64,000 nt of DNA from Brachyspira aalborgi (GCF_008016455.1 NZ_SAXU01000001.1:310001-374000); one strand, 5' to 3'; counted from the first letter of the stretch, positions 8,809 to 18,381 are shown. The notes: a model not told the origin generated them from the sequence alone. Numbers and translations: made by a program.

Positions 8809-9312
8809 ATGCGAAAAATTTTAATTATATTTCTAATTTTAAATAGTTTAATTTTTGGAAATAATAAGGAAATAGTAAAAGAATGGAGTCAGGGAAATGT
8901 CGATTATGCTTTTTCGTCCGATGGCGATATGATTGTCGTAATTGTAGATGGAATAAGATATTTATTAATTTTATCCCCCGAATATCCTCATTTTTGGTAT
9001 TTGTTTATAAGCGAATATAAGATTAAAAATAATAAATATGATTTTACGGATATTTATGTCGCTACATTGTATGAAGGCATAGGAGAGACAAAAGGAAGTT
9101 CGGCTTTCTATGTGGATAAAAAATTAGCTGTTAAATATGTTAGCGGTGAAAAAATTGAAGTTGATTTTGACGAAACTGTCAATTATTTTGTAACGAAAAT
9201 CAATCCGTATATAAAAGCTATAAATACAAAATTATTTAATAAAGAAGAATTAGAATATTATAATAAATTACTTGAAAAATATAATATGTATGTAAAAGAA
9301 AATAAAAAATAA
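8809..9312 (+). CDS. Exported protein of unknown function
   Basis: I take ATG 8809, 2 nt after the preceding stop and 6 nt after GGAG, over in-frame starts inside the upstream gene. This gives 167 residues with a clear signal peptide (MRKILIIFLILNSLIFG, cleavage near residue 17). The mature part has beta-rich segments (DMIVVIVDGIRYLLIL) and a charged helical C-terminus. No family is recognised. It is the last gene of the 4306-9312 run, which therefore mixes cytoplasmic, membrane and exported products. The 260 nt that follow (9313-9572) contain no supported gene. Confidence 0.8.
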   Translation: MRKILIIFLILNSLIFGNNKEIVKEWSQGNVDYAFSSDGDMIVVIVDGIRYLLILSPEYPHFWYLFISEYKIKNNKYDFTDIYVATLYEGIGETKGSSAFYVDKKLAVKYVSGEKIEVDFDETVNYFVTKINPYIKAINTKLFNKEELEYYNKLLEKYNMYVKENKK

Positions 9313-9572
9313 TTATTATAAAATTGTTTTCGCAATATATGATAAAAGTAAAGAAAAAGTTTTAGATATTTATAATTGCGCTTTAATTTTTAAAGTAAAG
9401 ATACGATAGTTTCAAATTGATTATATTATTTTTACAATTTATATAAAAAGTATATTATCGCAATAAACTATTTTATAATACGATTGCCTATTAATTTTTT
9501 ATAAAAAATATTAATTAAAAGTATTTAATAAAAAACAAAAATTTAAAAATGTTTTAATATTATAATCAATAA

Positions 9573-10301
9573 TTATTTATTCAAAACTTTGTATAAAAAC
9601 TCTTTAGTTCTGTTATGTTTAGGATTATTAAAAAACTCTTCGGGTTTTTCGTCTTCAAGTATTTTACCATCGTTCATAAATAATATTCTTGTCGCCACAT
9701 TTTTTGCAAATCCCATTTCATGAGTCACTATAAGCATAGTCATTCCTTCTCTTGCAAGCTCAATCATAACATCCAAAACTTCCTTTATCATTTCAGGGTC
9801 AAGCGCCGAAGTAGGTTCGTCAAAAAGCATAACTTCAGGCTCCATTGCCAAAGCCCGCGCAATTGCTATTCTCTGTTTCTGTCCGCCCGAAAGTTGATTT
9901 GGAAAAGCGTATTTTTTTTCTAAAAGTCCGACTTTGCTTAAAAGTTTATCCGCCTTTTTTTCGGCTAATTCCAAAGAATAATTTTTAATTTTTATAGGAG
10001 CTAATGTGATATTTTTTATAACATTTTTATGAGGAAATAAATTAAAATGCTGAAAAACCATTCCAACTTTTTCTCTTATTTTATTTATATTCGTTTCTTT
10101 GCTTAAAATATTCTCTCCGTCAATAAATATTTTTCCTTCGGAAGGCTCTTCGAGTCTGTTTATGCATCTTAAAAAAGTAGATTTTCCGCTTCCAGAAGGA
10201 CCGATTATCGCTATTATCTCGCCTTTTTCTACATTAATATCAATTCCGTTTAATACTTCAAGTTTGCCGAATCTTTTGTGTAAATTTTCTATTTTAATCA
10301 C
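9573..10301 (-). CDS. Polar amino-acid ABC transporter, ATP-binding protein (GlnQ type)
   Basis: A 242-residue ABC ATPase that energises import through the adjacent permease. Walker A is GPSGSGKST (34-42), the Q-loop is in [12 protein letters not shown], the signature is [15 protein letters not shown], Walker B is [13 protein letters not shown], and the switch His is in [10 protein letters not shown]. The start is GTG at 10301-10299, overlapping the permease stop by 8 bp with AAGGA just upstream, which implies translational coupling. Full length for the family. The substrate is probably glutamine, another polar or a basic amino acid; sequence alone does not decide. Confidence 0.92.
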   Translation of the reverse strand: MIKIENLHKRFGKLEVLNGIDINVEKGEIIAIIGPSGSGKSTFLRCINRLEEPSEGKIFIDGENILSKETNINKIREKVGMVFQHFNLFPHKNVIKNITLAPIKIKNYSLELAEKKADKLLSKVGLLEKKYAFPNQLSGGQKQRIAIARALAMEPEVMLFDEPTSALDPEMIKEVLDVMIELAREGMTMLIVTHEMGFAKNVATRILFMNDGKILEDEKPEEFFNNPKHNRTKEFLYKVLNK

Positions 10302-11004
10302 TTTCCTTTAATCCTTTTTCTATATTTCGCATAAACAGAGCAAAGATAGAAGTCAATATTAAATATATTATTCCAACTGCAATCAAAGGCTCTACTCCTC
10401 TATAAGTTTGACTTGTTATAATATTCGCCGAACGAAGCAAATCTATTCCTCCGATAAATCCTACGATAGAAGTTTCTTTAAGCAAAGTTATAAACTCGCT
10501 AACCAAAGCGGGAAGTATTTTTTTTATAGCTTGCGGAATTATAATTTCTTTCATTGATAAACCGTAATTCATTCCCAAAGCGCGAGCGGCTTCCATCTGT
10601 CCTTTATCGAGTCCTTCAATTCCAGCTCTTATTATTTCTGCTACATAAGCGGATGAGTTTATGCCGAATGCAATTCCCGAAATTAATAATATTGGAGTAT
10701 TTCTTAAAGAACCGATAAAAATTACATTTGCCCAAATCATTAACTGAACTACCGCGGGAGTTCCTCTTATGAGATTGACAAATCCAAAAGCCAATTTTGA
10801 AATAGGATTAAAATTTTCGTATCCTTTTATATTTTTTAACGGATAGAAATGCGAAAGTTCCATAAGCGCTATAAATATTCCAAGCGCGATTCCAAGCAAT
10901 GCGGCAAAAGCTGTAGTTCCAATGGAAAATAGAAGCCCCTTAATCATATACATATATCTGCCGTTAGTAAAAAATATATCTTTAAGAAGCCCTAAATATT
11001 CCAT
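10294..11004 (-). CDS. Polar amino-acid ABC transporter permease (HisM/GlnP type)
   Basis: A 236-residue inner-membrane permease with about five TM helices and the EAA motif region of amino-acid permeases ([20 protein letters not shown], about residues 137-156). The N-terminal [20 protein letters not shown] is the usual first membrane segment. It is the middle gene of the three-gene importer operon: binding protein, permease, ATPase. The intergenic gap to the binding-protein gene is 72 nt. Confidence 0.92.
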   Translation of the reverse strand: MEYLGLLKDIFFTNGRYMYMIKGLLFSIGTTAFAALLGIALGIFIALMELSHFYPLKNIKGYENFNPISKLAFGFVNLIRGTPAVVQLMIWANVIFIGSLRNTPILLISGIAFGINSSAYVAEIIRAGIEGLDKGQMEAARALGMNYGLSMKEIIIPQAIKKILPALVSEFITLLKETSIVGFIGGIDLLRSANIITSQTYRGVEPLIAVGIIYLILTSIFALFMRNIEKGLKESD

Positions 11005-11076
11005 TTAATTTTCCGTTTATATAATTTTTTATAATTAAAATTTTAAGATAAAAACTTTTTACAAATTAAAATATTT

Positions 11077-11811
11077 TTATTTAAAATATTTATTTAATAA
11101 AGCGTCATAAGTTCCGTTTTCTTTAAGAGTGGTTAAAGCTTTATTAATATCGTTCAAAAGTTGAGTATCTTCTTTTCTAATAGCTATTGCATATTCTTCG
11201 CTTTGAGAATCCGTTTCAATTAATTTTAATTCTGGGTTTTGAGCGGAGTAATTTTTTGCTGGCTCATAATCCAAAACTACGGCTTGAACTTTTTTAGATT
11301 TCAAAGCCATAATAGCTTCCGAAGTGGCGTTATATCTTTGAACTTTAACATTTGCCATTTCAGATACGATTATATCGCCCGTATATCCTAAAACCACGCC
11401 AACCTCTTTTCCGATTAAATTGTCAAAATTATTTATTCCGTTTTCGTCTTTATTAACTACTATAGCCTGTTGCGATTTATAATAAGATTCGGAGAAATTA
11501 ACGAATTTTTTTCTTTCTTCAGTCGCCGTCATTCCCGCTATTATTAAATCTATTTTTTTTGTTTGTAATGCGGGAAGCAATCCGTCAAAAGCCATATCCT
11601 CAACTTCAATATCTTTGTTTATAAGTTTAGATATTTCGCCGATAAGTTCTATATCGAAACCTACAATATTTCCGCCTTCTCTATACTCGAAAGGCTCGAA
11701 CTCTGCATTTGTTCCGACATACAATTTTTTATTTTCCTTTTCGCATCCAATAATTGCAATAAAAATTATTGCAGAAATCATAATTAATTTTAGAATACTA
11801 TTCTTTAACAT
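11077..11811 (-). CDS. Amino-acid ABC transporter substrate-binding lipoprotein
   Basis: A 244-residue family-3 solute-binding protein. The N-terminal signal ends in IIGC (about residues 20-23), a lipobox, so the protein should be lipid-anchored. The mature part carries LYVGTNAEFEPFEYREGG, then GFDIELIGEISKLINK and the FDGLLPALQTKKIDLIIAGM region that contacts the amino-acid ligand. GGAG 7 nt before ATG supports the start. First gene of the importer operon. Confidence 0.92.
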   Translation of the reverse strand: MLKNSILKLIMISAIIFIAIIGCEKENKKLYVGTNAEFEPFEYREGGNIVGFDIELIGEISKLINKDIEVEDMAFDGLLPALQTKKIDLIIAGMTATEERKKFVNFSESYYKSQQAIVVNKDENGINNFDNLIGKEVGVVLGYTGDIIVSEMANVKVQRYNATSEAIMALKSKKVQAVVLDYEPAKNYSAQNPELKLIETDSQSEEYAIAIRKEDTQLLNDINKALTTLKENGTYDALLNKYFK

Positions 11812-12020
11812 AAAATACTCCTCAAAATTTTTAATTTTTTATTAAAATAATTTTATATAATTATTAGAAAAAATCAAGTAAAAATTATAAAATAATTATC
11901 TTTTTATAAATTTTAATCATTAATAAAATTTAAAATATTTATTTAAGACAGTGAAAATTTGACTTAACAATTTTGTCAAGGTTTTTTATTATATAAAATT
12001 TCTATAAAGGAGTGTTCACA

Positions 12021-12233
12021 ATGAACAACAGACAGACAATTTCTAAATCTTTATTAATAATAATTGCTTTATTATTAATGGTAAGCTGTGGGAAGGATGA
12101 TGACAAAAGACTAACTGATTCTAAAGATAGTGTCACTTCCTATAGAGTTTATACGAATGATATCGGAGATACAAACGATAGCGGCGATACCAATAATAGT
12201 GGCGATGACGGAGAATGGGGATTAATTAGTTAA
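12021..12233 (+). CDS. Small acidic lipoprotein
   Basis: I choose ATG 12021 (AAAGGAG at 12006-12012, 8 nt upstream) over the GTG at 12012, which sits on the ribosome-binding site. The 70-residue product has a signal with lipobox LLMVSC and then a short acidic, repetitive tail (IGDTNDSGDTNNSGDDGE) rich in Asp, Asn, Ser and Gly. It is divergent from the ABC importer and followed by a strong terminator, so it is monocistronic. The function is unknown; the repeats resemble divalent-cation-binding turns only loosely. Confidence 0.75.
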   Translation: MNNRQTISKSLLIIIALLLMVSCGKDDDKRLTDSKDSVTSYRVYTNDIGDTNDSGDTNNSGDDGEWGLIS

Positions 12234-12265
12234 AATTTTTTAATTCCACAAGAATAAAGATTTAA

Positions 12266-12304
12266 GGCTCATGTTCTTTTATTTAAGAATATGAGTCCTT
12301 TTTA
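12266..12304 (+). terminator. Rho-independent terminator after the small lipoprotein
   Basis: A near-perfect hairpin: GGCTCATGTTCTT, loop TTATTT, AAGAATATGAGTCC, then a T-rich run. It ends the monocistronic lipoprotein transcript. Confidence 0.85.
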
Positions 12305-12425
12305 TTTAACGGTTTATTTTTTATTAAAACAATTTATATTTATATTTTTAAATTTTTGCACTTGATACAATATATATTTAGATATAATATAACATAATTA
12401 ATTTTAATATTTTAAGGAAAGTATA

Positions 12426-13322
12426 ATGAAGTATCCTGAATTTTTTACGCCTTTTGTAATCTCGCCAAGTATTCCAATAAGATGGTATGGGCTTATGTAT
12501 ATAGTCGGAATAGTCGTTTCATGTTTGGTTTTGAATAGCATAAAAAAGAAAGGTTGGATTAAATATAATGACGATAACAACGGCGGAGTTTACGATATGG
12601 TTTTTTATGCGGCAGTCGGAGCGATAGCGGGAGCGAGATTAGGTTATTTCGTATTTTATTCTCCGCAAACTTTTTTGAAGCCTTGGGAAATACTTGGAAT
12701 AAATCTTGGAAACGGAATAAGTTTTTCGGGTTTTGCAGGAATGTCCTTTCATGGCGGATTTATAGGAATGTGCATATCTTTAATTATTTTCAGTAAAAAA
12801 TATCATTATAAAATTTTAGATATAGGCGACCATGCAACCTTGCCTTCAAGTTTATGTTTATTTTTTGGAAGAATAGGAAATTTTATGAATGCTGAACTTT
12901 ACGGAAGAGTAACGGATTCTTTTATAGGAATGCAATTTCCTTTATATGATGCAGTCGGAGGATATGAAAATTGGAAGGCTATGTTTCCAGCTATAAGACC
13001 TTATACTGAATCTAGGCATCCTTCTCAAATATACGAGGCTATTTTGGAAGGTTTGGTTTTGGCTTTGGTTTCTTATTTTATTTTATATTTAAGTCAAAAA
13101 AATAAAAAAATAAGAAGGGGAACGAGGCTTTGGGTTTGGATGATATTATACGGATTATTTAGAGCTTTTATAGAACAGTTTGCAAGAGATATAACCGAAT
13201 GGACTATAGGACCTATAACTTCGGGAGCGATTTATTCTATATGTATGATTATAGTCGGAGTTGTAATGCTTATTTATACTTATGCTAAAAAATACGATAC
13301 GAATATCGATAAAAATAATTAA
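12426..13322 (+). CDS. lgt: Prolipoprotein diacylglyceryl transferase
   Basis: A 298-residue integral membrane enzyme that transfers diacylglycerol from phosphatidylglycerol to the lipobox Cys of prolipoproteins. The Lgt signature GRIGNFMNAELYGR lies at about 148-161 and RHPSQIYEAILEG at about 197-209; SFHGGFIG carries the conserved His. About seven TM helices. AAGGAAAG upstream supports ATG 12426. The M50 protease gene follows after 18 nt. Its substrates would include the several lipoproteins in this window. Confidence 0.95.
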   Translation: MKYPEFFTPFVISPSIPIRWYGLMYIVGIVVSCLVLNSIKKKGWIKYNDDNNGGVYDMVFYAAVGAIAGARLGYFVFYSPQTFLKPWEILGINLGNGISFSGFAGMSFHGGFIGMCISLIIFSKKYHYKILDIGDHATLPSSLCLFFGRIGNFMNAELYGRVTDSFIGMQFPLYDAVGGYENWKAMFPAIRPYTESRHPSQIYEAILEGLVLALVSYFILYLSQKNKKIRRGTRLWVWMILYGLFRAFIEQFARDITEWTIGPITSGAIYSICMIIVGVVMLIYTYAKKYDTNIDKNN

Positions 13323-13340
13323 TTAAACGGAAAATAAAAA

Positions 13341-14078
13341 ATGGTTTATGAAATATTTTCAAATAGATTATCAATCGGAATTATATCTTATTTTGTATTT
13401 ATAATATCGGCGAGCGCTCATGAATATTCGCATGCAAAAACTGCGTATAATTTTGGCGATAAAACGGCTAGAGATTTAGGAAGATTAACTTTAAATCCTT
13501 TCGCTCATATAGATATTTTAGGCACGGTAATTTTGCCTTTGCTTGCAGCTTTGACAGGAATTCCAATTATAGGTTGGATGAAAGCCGTTCCCGTTAATCC
13601 TAATAATTTTAAGAATTTTGAAAGAGACCAGGCTATAGTTTCGTTTGCGGGACCTTTTGCGAATTTAATAATAGCTTTTATATCTTTTATAATAATGAAA
13701 ATTCTTACATTTCCAATTAAAGGAGTTTTTATTATAAATAAATTAATCATAATTTTGCAATCTAACGATAATGTTATAACGAATATTATTTTAAATATAA
13801 TTCCAATATTTCTTGCAATGTTGTTTATGTCTTACACTATAAATATAATGCTTATGTTTTTTAATCTTCTGCCTTTTCCTCCTTTGGATGGCGGATGGAT
13901 ATTGAGATTCTTTTTATCTCCAAAAGGAAAAAATACTTACGATAAAATATATCCTTACGGTTTTTTGATTTTATACGCTTTATTATTTTTTGGAATATTA
14001 AGAACTATATTGTCGTTTATACAAAATATATCAAGTTATTTATTGGGCGATACATTTAAAACGATATTGTCTATTTGA
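13341..14078 (+). CDS. M50-family site-2 protease-like membrane metalloprotease
   Basis: A 245-residue membrane protein with the zinc motif HEYSH (residues 27-31) in the first TM segment and the second metal motif NLLPFPPLDGG (about 174-184). Both diagnostic elements of intramembrane metalloproteases are present, and LNPFAHIDILGT is typical of the compact M50B (YwhC-like) clade, which lacks the PDZ domains of RseP. The substrate is unknown. Proximity to lgt is a common housekeeping arrangement and does not by itself link it to the ECF gene. Confidence 0.88.
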   Translation: MVYEIFSNRLSIGIISYFVFIISASAHEYSHAKTAYNFGDKTARDLGRLTLNPFAHIDILGTVILPLLAALTGIPIIGWMKAVPVNPNNFKNFERDQAIVSFAGPFANLIIAFISFIIMKILTFPIKGVFIINKLIIILQSNDNVITNIILNIIPIFLAMLFMSYTINIMLMFFNLLPFPPLDGGWILRFFLSPKGKNTYDKIYPYGFLILYALLFFGILRTILSFIQNISSYLLGDTFKTILSI

Positions 14079-14188
14079 TTGTTATTTTTATATTATAAAA
14101 AGACAATATATATTTTCTAAATAAAAATTATATTAAAAAATTATTTAACTTTAAATTAAATAATCTGTTTTTTATTTTGTGAAAATAC

Positions 14189-14217
14189 TTGAATTTTAAT
14201 ATTATTTAATATATAAT
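14189..14217 (+). promoter_or_regulatory. Sigma-70 promoter giving a leaderless transcript
   Basis: TTGAAT (14189-14194), 17-nt spacer, TATAAT (14212-14217). The predicted start of transcription is 14224-14225, the ATG of the following gene, which has no ribosome-binding site. Confidence 0.6.
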
Positions 14218-14224
14218 TATCACT

Positions 14225-14677
14225 ATGAAAATAAACGATTCCACAAGAAGCGCCTTAATCAGAAAAGGAAACGAACTCTTTAATAAAAAAGATATTGAAG
14301 GAGCTTATAGATGTTATTTAACCGCTTCGTATTTTGGCGGAATAGAAAAAATAGCCGATTATTATAATTTTGATAAAAAAAATATTATAAAAGCAATGCA
14401 ATTATATAAATTTATATTAAAAGAAGATTCTAATTTGGGCGGAAATGTTAGAGCGAAACAAAAATTGGATATTCTCGCTCAATCGGTTGTTAAAGTTTTA
14501 AGAAAATGGCTTAAAGAAGACGAAACTTATAATAATTCAAACGATAATAATATAAATAATGAAGATAAAATATTGAAAGAAAATAAAGATAAAATATTTG
14601 AGAAAAAGCCAAATATAAAGAAAGCGGTTTTTAAAAAGATTAATTCTGCCGATAATGATAATATAAAAACGGTTTAA
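14225..14677 (+). CDS. Conserved-type hypothetical protein with TPR-like N-terminus
   Basis: A 150-residue soluble protein. Residues ~8-75 are helical and TPR/SEL1-like (ALIRKGNELFNKKDIEGAYR, then YYNFDKKNIIKAMQLYKFIL). The last 50 residues are a Lys/Asn-rich tail. No enzymatic motif. The start has no Shine-Dalgarno sequence but coincides with the predicted transcription start. It precedes the GlmU-like gene by 32 nt and is probably co-transcribed with it. No molecular role can be assigned. Confidence 0.75.
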   Translation: MKINDSTRSALIRKGNELFNKKDIEGAYRCYLTASYFGGIEKIADYYNFDKKNIIKAMQLYKFILKEDSNLGGNVRAKQKLDILAQSVVKVLRKWLKEDETYNNSNDNNINNEDKILKENKDKIFEKKPNIKKAVFKKINSADNDNIKTV

Positions 14678-14709
14678 TAAATAATTTTTCAAAAAAGGAG
14701 TTTCTCTTT

Positions 14710-16281
14710 ATGGAAAGCAAAGATAAAAAAAAGAAAAGCGATAATTTAATTGAAAAAGAACTTTTAGGATTATCTTCTAAATTTTCTAAAAATGACACTT
14801 TGGTTATAATATTAGCCGCGGGACATGGAAAGAGAATAAGAAGCTCCACTTCAAAAATGCTACATACTATTTGGGGTATTCCTAGTATTGAAAGAGTTCG
14901 TCTTGCGGTAAACGATGGAATTCCAAAAAGCAATGTTACTATAGTCGTTGGAATAAAAGCTTTAGATGTGGCAAATACGGTTGGAAAACAGCCTAACACG
15001 ATTTTTGCCTATCAAGAATCTCAAATGGGAACGGGACATGCAGTTAGAATCGGGCTTGAAAAAAGCGACTTAAAAAATATAAAATATTGCTATGTAATTT
15101 ATGCCGATTTGGGACTTATAGATGCAGAAACAATGAGAGAGTTTAGAGAAGAATTTTTAAAATCAAAATCGGATATGATAGTAATGACGGCTTTATATGA
15201 CGGACCAGCAGATGGCAATTATTACGGAAGATTATTAAGAAGCAGAGGCTTAACTACTGAAGGAAAACAGAGCAAATATAAACTTAAAGCTTTAGGAAAT
15301 GTTGTCGGAGTTGTAGAATATAAAGATATTCTTTCTATGGGAGATGAAGATAAACTTTATAAAACTTATAAAGATGAAAAATTTTCTTTTCATAAAGATG
15401 AGCTTCTTGAGAGTTTTAAAGAATATATAGTCGGAGTATATGGTTTTAAAATGGAAGCTTTGCTTAAATTAATAGGCGAATTAAAATCTAATAATATTCA
15501 AAAAGAATTTTATATAACCGATTTAATAGAGATATTTGTTAATAATGATTTATCAGTTTCAACATTTATGCCTAAAGACAATAAAGTCGTTTTGGGCTTT
15601 AACGATAAAACAGTTCTTAAAGAAATGGAATCAATCGCAAAATCAAATGTGTATAATAAATTAAAAAATATAATTACAATAGAAGATTCGGAGGATTTCT
15701 TTATAGAAGAGAGCGTAGTCGAGCAAATTTTAGAAATAGACAAAGACGAAAAACCTTTAGATATTTATATAGGAAAAGGCGCTTATATAGGAAAAGGCGT
15801 TAAAATAAATTACGGTTTATTTATATCTAACGGAGCGAAACTTGAAGGAAATATAGAGCTTGGCGAAAACTCTTTTATAGGCGATAATGTTTTACTTTCA
15901 TGTCTTGAAAAGCAAAATCTTATTTTAGAGAAAAATGTTAAAATATATTCGGGAAATCAAATAAGAGGAAATGTTTATATAGGCGAAGGAACTATTTTAG
16001 AGAGAGGCGTTAATATAACGGGAAGCGATAATCATCCCGTAAAAATAGGTAAAAATGTTCTTATAAAAGGCGTAAGTTATTTATACGGTTCTATAGTCGA
16101 CAATAACGCTTATATCGAACATTGTATTTTTTATTATTCGCATATAAAAGCTTTGAAAGATAAAAATGGAAATATAATTAAATGCAGATTTATAAGACCT
16201 AAAGAAGAAGGAATAGAATCCGTTATAAAAATAGACGATGAAAAAGATAAAACAAAAAAGAAAATTAGCAAGAAAAAATAA
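14710..16281 (+). CDS. GlmU-like UDP-N-acetylglucosamine pyrophosphorylase
   Basis: A 523-residue cytoplasmic enzyme expected to form UDP-GlcNAc for peptidoglycan and surface glycans. The N-terminal nucleotidyltransferase carries LAAGHGKRIRSSTSKMLH (about residues 35-52) with the Lys pair of the family, QMGTGHAVR and YADLGLI. The C-terminal third is a left-handed beta-helix of hexapeptide repeats (IGKGAYIGKGVKINYG, NVYIGEGTILERGVNITG). At 523 residues it exceeds typical GlmU (~450). The helix is irregular, so I cannot confirm the acetyltransferase half is active. GGAG upstream supports the start. Confidence 0.82.
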   Translation: MESKDKKKKSDNLIEKELLGLSSKFSKNDTLVIILAAGHGKRIRSSTSKMLHTIWGIPSIERVRLAVNDGIPKSNVTIVVGIKALDVANTVGKQPNTIFAYQESQMGTGHAVRIGLEKSDLKNIKYCYVIYADLGLIDAETMREFREEFLKSKSDMIVMTALYDGPADGNYYGRLLRSRGLTTEGKQSKYKLKALGNVVGVVEYKDILSMGDEDKLYKTYKDEKFSFHKDELLESFKEYIVGVYGFKMEALLKLIGELKSNNIQKEFYITDLIEIFVNNDLSVSTFMPKDNKVVLGFNDKTVLKEMESIAKSNVYNKLKNIITIEDSEDFFIEESVVEQILEIDKDEKPLDIYIGKGAYIGKGVKINYGLFISNGAKLEGNIELGENSFIGDNVLLSCLEKQNLILEKNVKIYSGNQIRGNVYIGEGTILERGVNITGSDNHPVKIGKNVLIKGVSYLYGSIVDNNAYIEHCIFYYSHIKALKDKNGNIIKCRFIRPKEEGIESVIKIDDEKDKTKKKISKKK

Positions 16282-17407
16282 AATAAAAAATAATATAATT
16301 ATAAAAATTGTCATCCTTTTATTTTCAATATTTTTAATATTAAACGGACAATACGAAAAAGATATAAAAAAAGACGCTCCGCCTTTATCGAGAGAATATA
16401 CGAGGATAAGCAGTTTTGAATCTTTATCAACTTGGGCTGTCGCTTCTTTAAATAAAGAAACTTATATAAGCAAAGTTTTTGCAGATTCTAAAAATAATAT
16501 TCATTTTGTTTATTATGATAATATTTTGAAAACTCCCGTTTATGTTAGCGGAAAGGACGGAAAATTTAATAGAGAGATTATAGATAAAGACAGAGAATTT
16601 GGCGATTTAGTTAGTATGGCTACGAATTCTGAAAATATGCATATATCTTATATGAAAAATAATAAAGTTTGGTATGCAAATAATAATTCGGGGTATTTTA
16701 ATAATTATCCTATGGAGTTAAAAGAAAATCAAAAAATAATAGACTTAAAATTGGTTGTTTCAACTTTCAATTCGCCCGCTCTTTTTTTTGTAGACAATAA
16801 AGGAATATTATATGTTTCAAGATTTTATAGAGATAATTTTTTTTCCGATTTAATTTATACTAATAAAACTATAGATGCAGTTTATCCTGTAGCCGAAAAA
16901 GACGGTTATGCGATTTATATAAAAGAATATCAAACTGATAATATATTTTACGCTTCGAGAAAAACTAATAGCAAATTTAAATTTTTTGATAATAATCCGA
17001 TAGTTGAAAACGCTTATTTATATTCTGTTAATCATGAAGAGCATAATAGATTTAGCGTAATATATATTCCTAAAGATAATAGAAATTCTATAGATTATAA
17101 AAAATTTTATGAAGGAAATTTTACTGAAGGAAATATAATAACGGAAAACGAAAATATAATTTCTTTAGATTCTACTTTAGATTATTCGGCGAAAGATATA
17201 ATTTTTTATACAAAAGAAAACGGTTATAAATATGTTTATATGGACGAGCAGACAATAGATTTATCTTCGCTTGGAAAAAGCAAGGGAGATATTAGAATTG
17301 CATCCGCTCAATATCCTTATTTTTATATGGTTTATTATAATGATTTATTTAAAGAATTAAGAATAAGCAAACTTAATGTAAGTCATATTAATATTAAGCG
17401 ATATTGA
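16238..17407 (+). CDS. Membrane-anchored or exported propeller-like protein
   Basis: A 389-residue protein with a basic N-terminus (MKKIKQKRKLARKNKIKN) and a hydrophobic helix (IIIKIVILLFSIFLILNG, about 21-38), so it is anchored or secreted. The rest is beta-rich with recurring phrases such as NIHFVYYDN, NMHISYMKNN and VWYANNN, like sialidase/Asp-box beta-propeller blades; I cannot assign an enzyme. The start lies inside the end of the GlmU-like gene (44-bp overlap, different frame) without a strong ribosome-binding site, and no later Met precedes the hydrophobic helix. Confidence 0.75.
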   Translation: MKKIKQKRKLARKNKIKNNIIIKIVILLFSIFLILNGQYEKDIKKDAPPLSREYTRISSFESLSTWAVASLNKETYISKVFADSKNNIHFVYYDNILKTPVYVSGKDGKFNREIIDKDREFGDLVSMATNSENMHISYMKNNKVWYANNNSGYFNNYPMELKENQKIIDLKLVVSTFNSPALFFVDNKGILYVSRFYRDNFFSDLIYTNKTIDAVYPVAEKDGYAIYIKEYQTDNIFYASRKTNSKFKFFDNNPIVENAYLYSVNHEEHNRFSVIYIPKDNRNSIDYKKFYEGNFTEGNIITENENIISLDSTLDYSAKDIIFYTKENGYKYVYMDEQTIDLSSLGKSKGDIRIASAQYPYFYMVYYNDLFKELRISKLNVSHINIKRY

Positions 17408-17473
17408 AAAACATAAAAAAGTCGATAATTAACTTATGCGAATTTATAAAAAATAAATAAAGAAGGAATTTTT

Positions 17474-18355
17474 ATGAGTGGCGAAGAAGTAAAAGTATCT
17501 TATTTTGAAAAAAATCCGAGAGTTTGTCCCGTATGCGAAACTGAATTTTATCATGAAATGCTTCTTACGGGCGGCGGAAGATTAATAGCGGGAGAGTTAA
17601 GAAACGACTTAAGAAGAACTTACGAGAAAAGCAAAAAATACGGAGCGGTTTATCCTTTAATATATGTCGTTGTAGTTTGTCCGAATTGTTTATACGCTTC
17701 ATTTAACGAAGACTTTTCAATTCTTAATAAAAAATTTGTAGACGATATTTTATCAACAAAAGAGTTGAGAAGAAAATATATGGAAGAGTTTTTTGGAGAT
17801 GAGATTGATTTTGAAAAAAACAGAGATTTATATTCGGGAGCGGCGAGTTATTTTTTAGCGCTTGACGGATATTTATATCATGATAAAGAAGTCGCTCCGA
17901 CTCTTAAAAAAGCTCTCTCTTCTTTAAGATTAAGTTGGGTTTTGGAAGATTTATCGGCTATAGCGCCTGAAGAAAATTACGATAGATTGATTCCTTTCTT
18001 TCAATATAAGGCGAGCGAATTGTATGCAGAAGCTATAGAGTTTATGCAAAATGGTAAAGAAAGTTTTGATAAAATAAAATCTTTTGGACCAGATATTGAC
18101 AATAATTTTGGATACGAAGGAATGCTTTATATGGGAGCTTTGCTTGGTTTTGACTCTTCAAAGTTTATTCCCGACCCTAATGTTAAGGCAAATACTTTAG
18201 TTCAAGCTAAAAGAAAAATAAGCAAAGTATTCGGTTCGGGGAAAAGTAGTAAATCTAAACCTTCCGCATTGCTTGAAAAGATTAAAGAATTGCATACAAA
18301 TATAACTGAAGAATTAAATTCTATAAACGAAACTTACGGAATAAACTTGAATTAA
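17474..18355 (+). CDS. DUF2225 zinc-binding protein
   Basis: A 293-residue cytoplasmic protein with two CxxC knuckles, VCPVC (Cys18, Cys21) and VCPNC (about Cys71, Cys74), the hallmark of DUF2225. The rest is alpha-helical and TPR-like (YFLALDGYLYHD, FFQYKASELYAEAIEFMQNG). The family is common in spirochaetes and Firmicutes and its role is not established. GAAGGA 8 nt upstream supports ATG 17474. Confidence 0.85.
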   Translation: MSGEEVKVSYFEKNPRVCPVCETEFYHEMLLTGGGRLIAGELRNDLRRTYEKSKKYGAVYPLIYVVVVCPNCLYASFNEDFSILNKKFVDDILSTKELRRKYMEEFFGDEIDFEKNRDLYSGAASYFLALDGYLYHDKEVAPTLKKALSSLRLSWVLEDLSAIAPEENYDRLIPFFQYKASELYAEAIEFMQNGKESFDKIKSFGPDIDNNFGYEGMLYMGALLGFDSSKFIPDPNVKANTLVQAKRKISKVFGSGKSSKSKPSALLEKIKELHTNITEELNSINETYGINLN

Positions 18356-18375
18356 AATCGTTTTTATTTTATAAT
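18347..18375 (+). promoter_or_regulatory. Sigma-70 promoter giving a leaderless lptF/G-like transcript
   Basis: TTGAAT (18347-18352, inside the end of the DUF2225 gene), 17-nt spacer, TATAAT (18370-18375). Transcription should begin at about 18382, the ATG of the permease, which has no ribosome-binding site. Confidence 0.55.
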
Positions 18376-18381
18376 AATAAA

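Noticed and set aside
9313-9572. Coding-like frame near 9310-9409 (FAIYDKSKEKVLDIYNCALI)
   Set aside because: No start codon, no ribosome-binding site and only about 30 codons; possibly a gene remnant but not supportable.
16238-16281. The 44-bp overlap of the GlmU-like gene and the next gene as a sequencing frameshift or fusion
   Set aside because: The GlmU-like frame ends in a normal Lys-rich tail and the next frame opens with a signal-anchor, so two genes are more likely than one broken gene.
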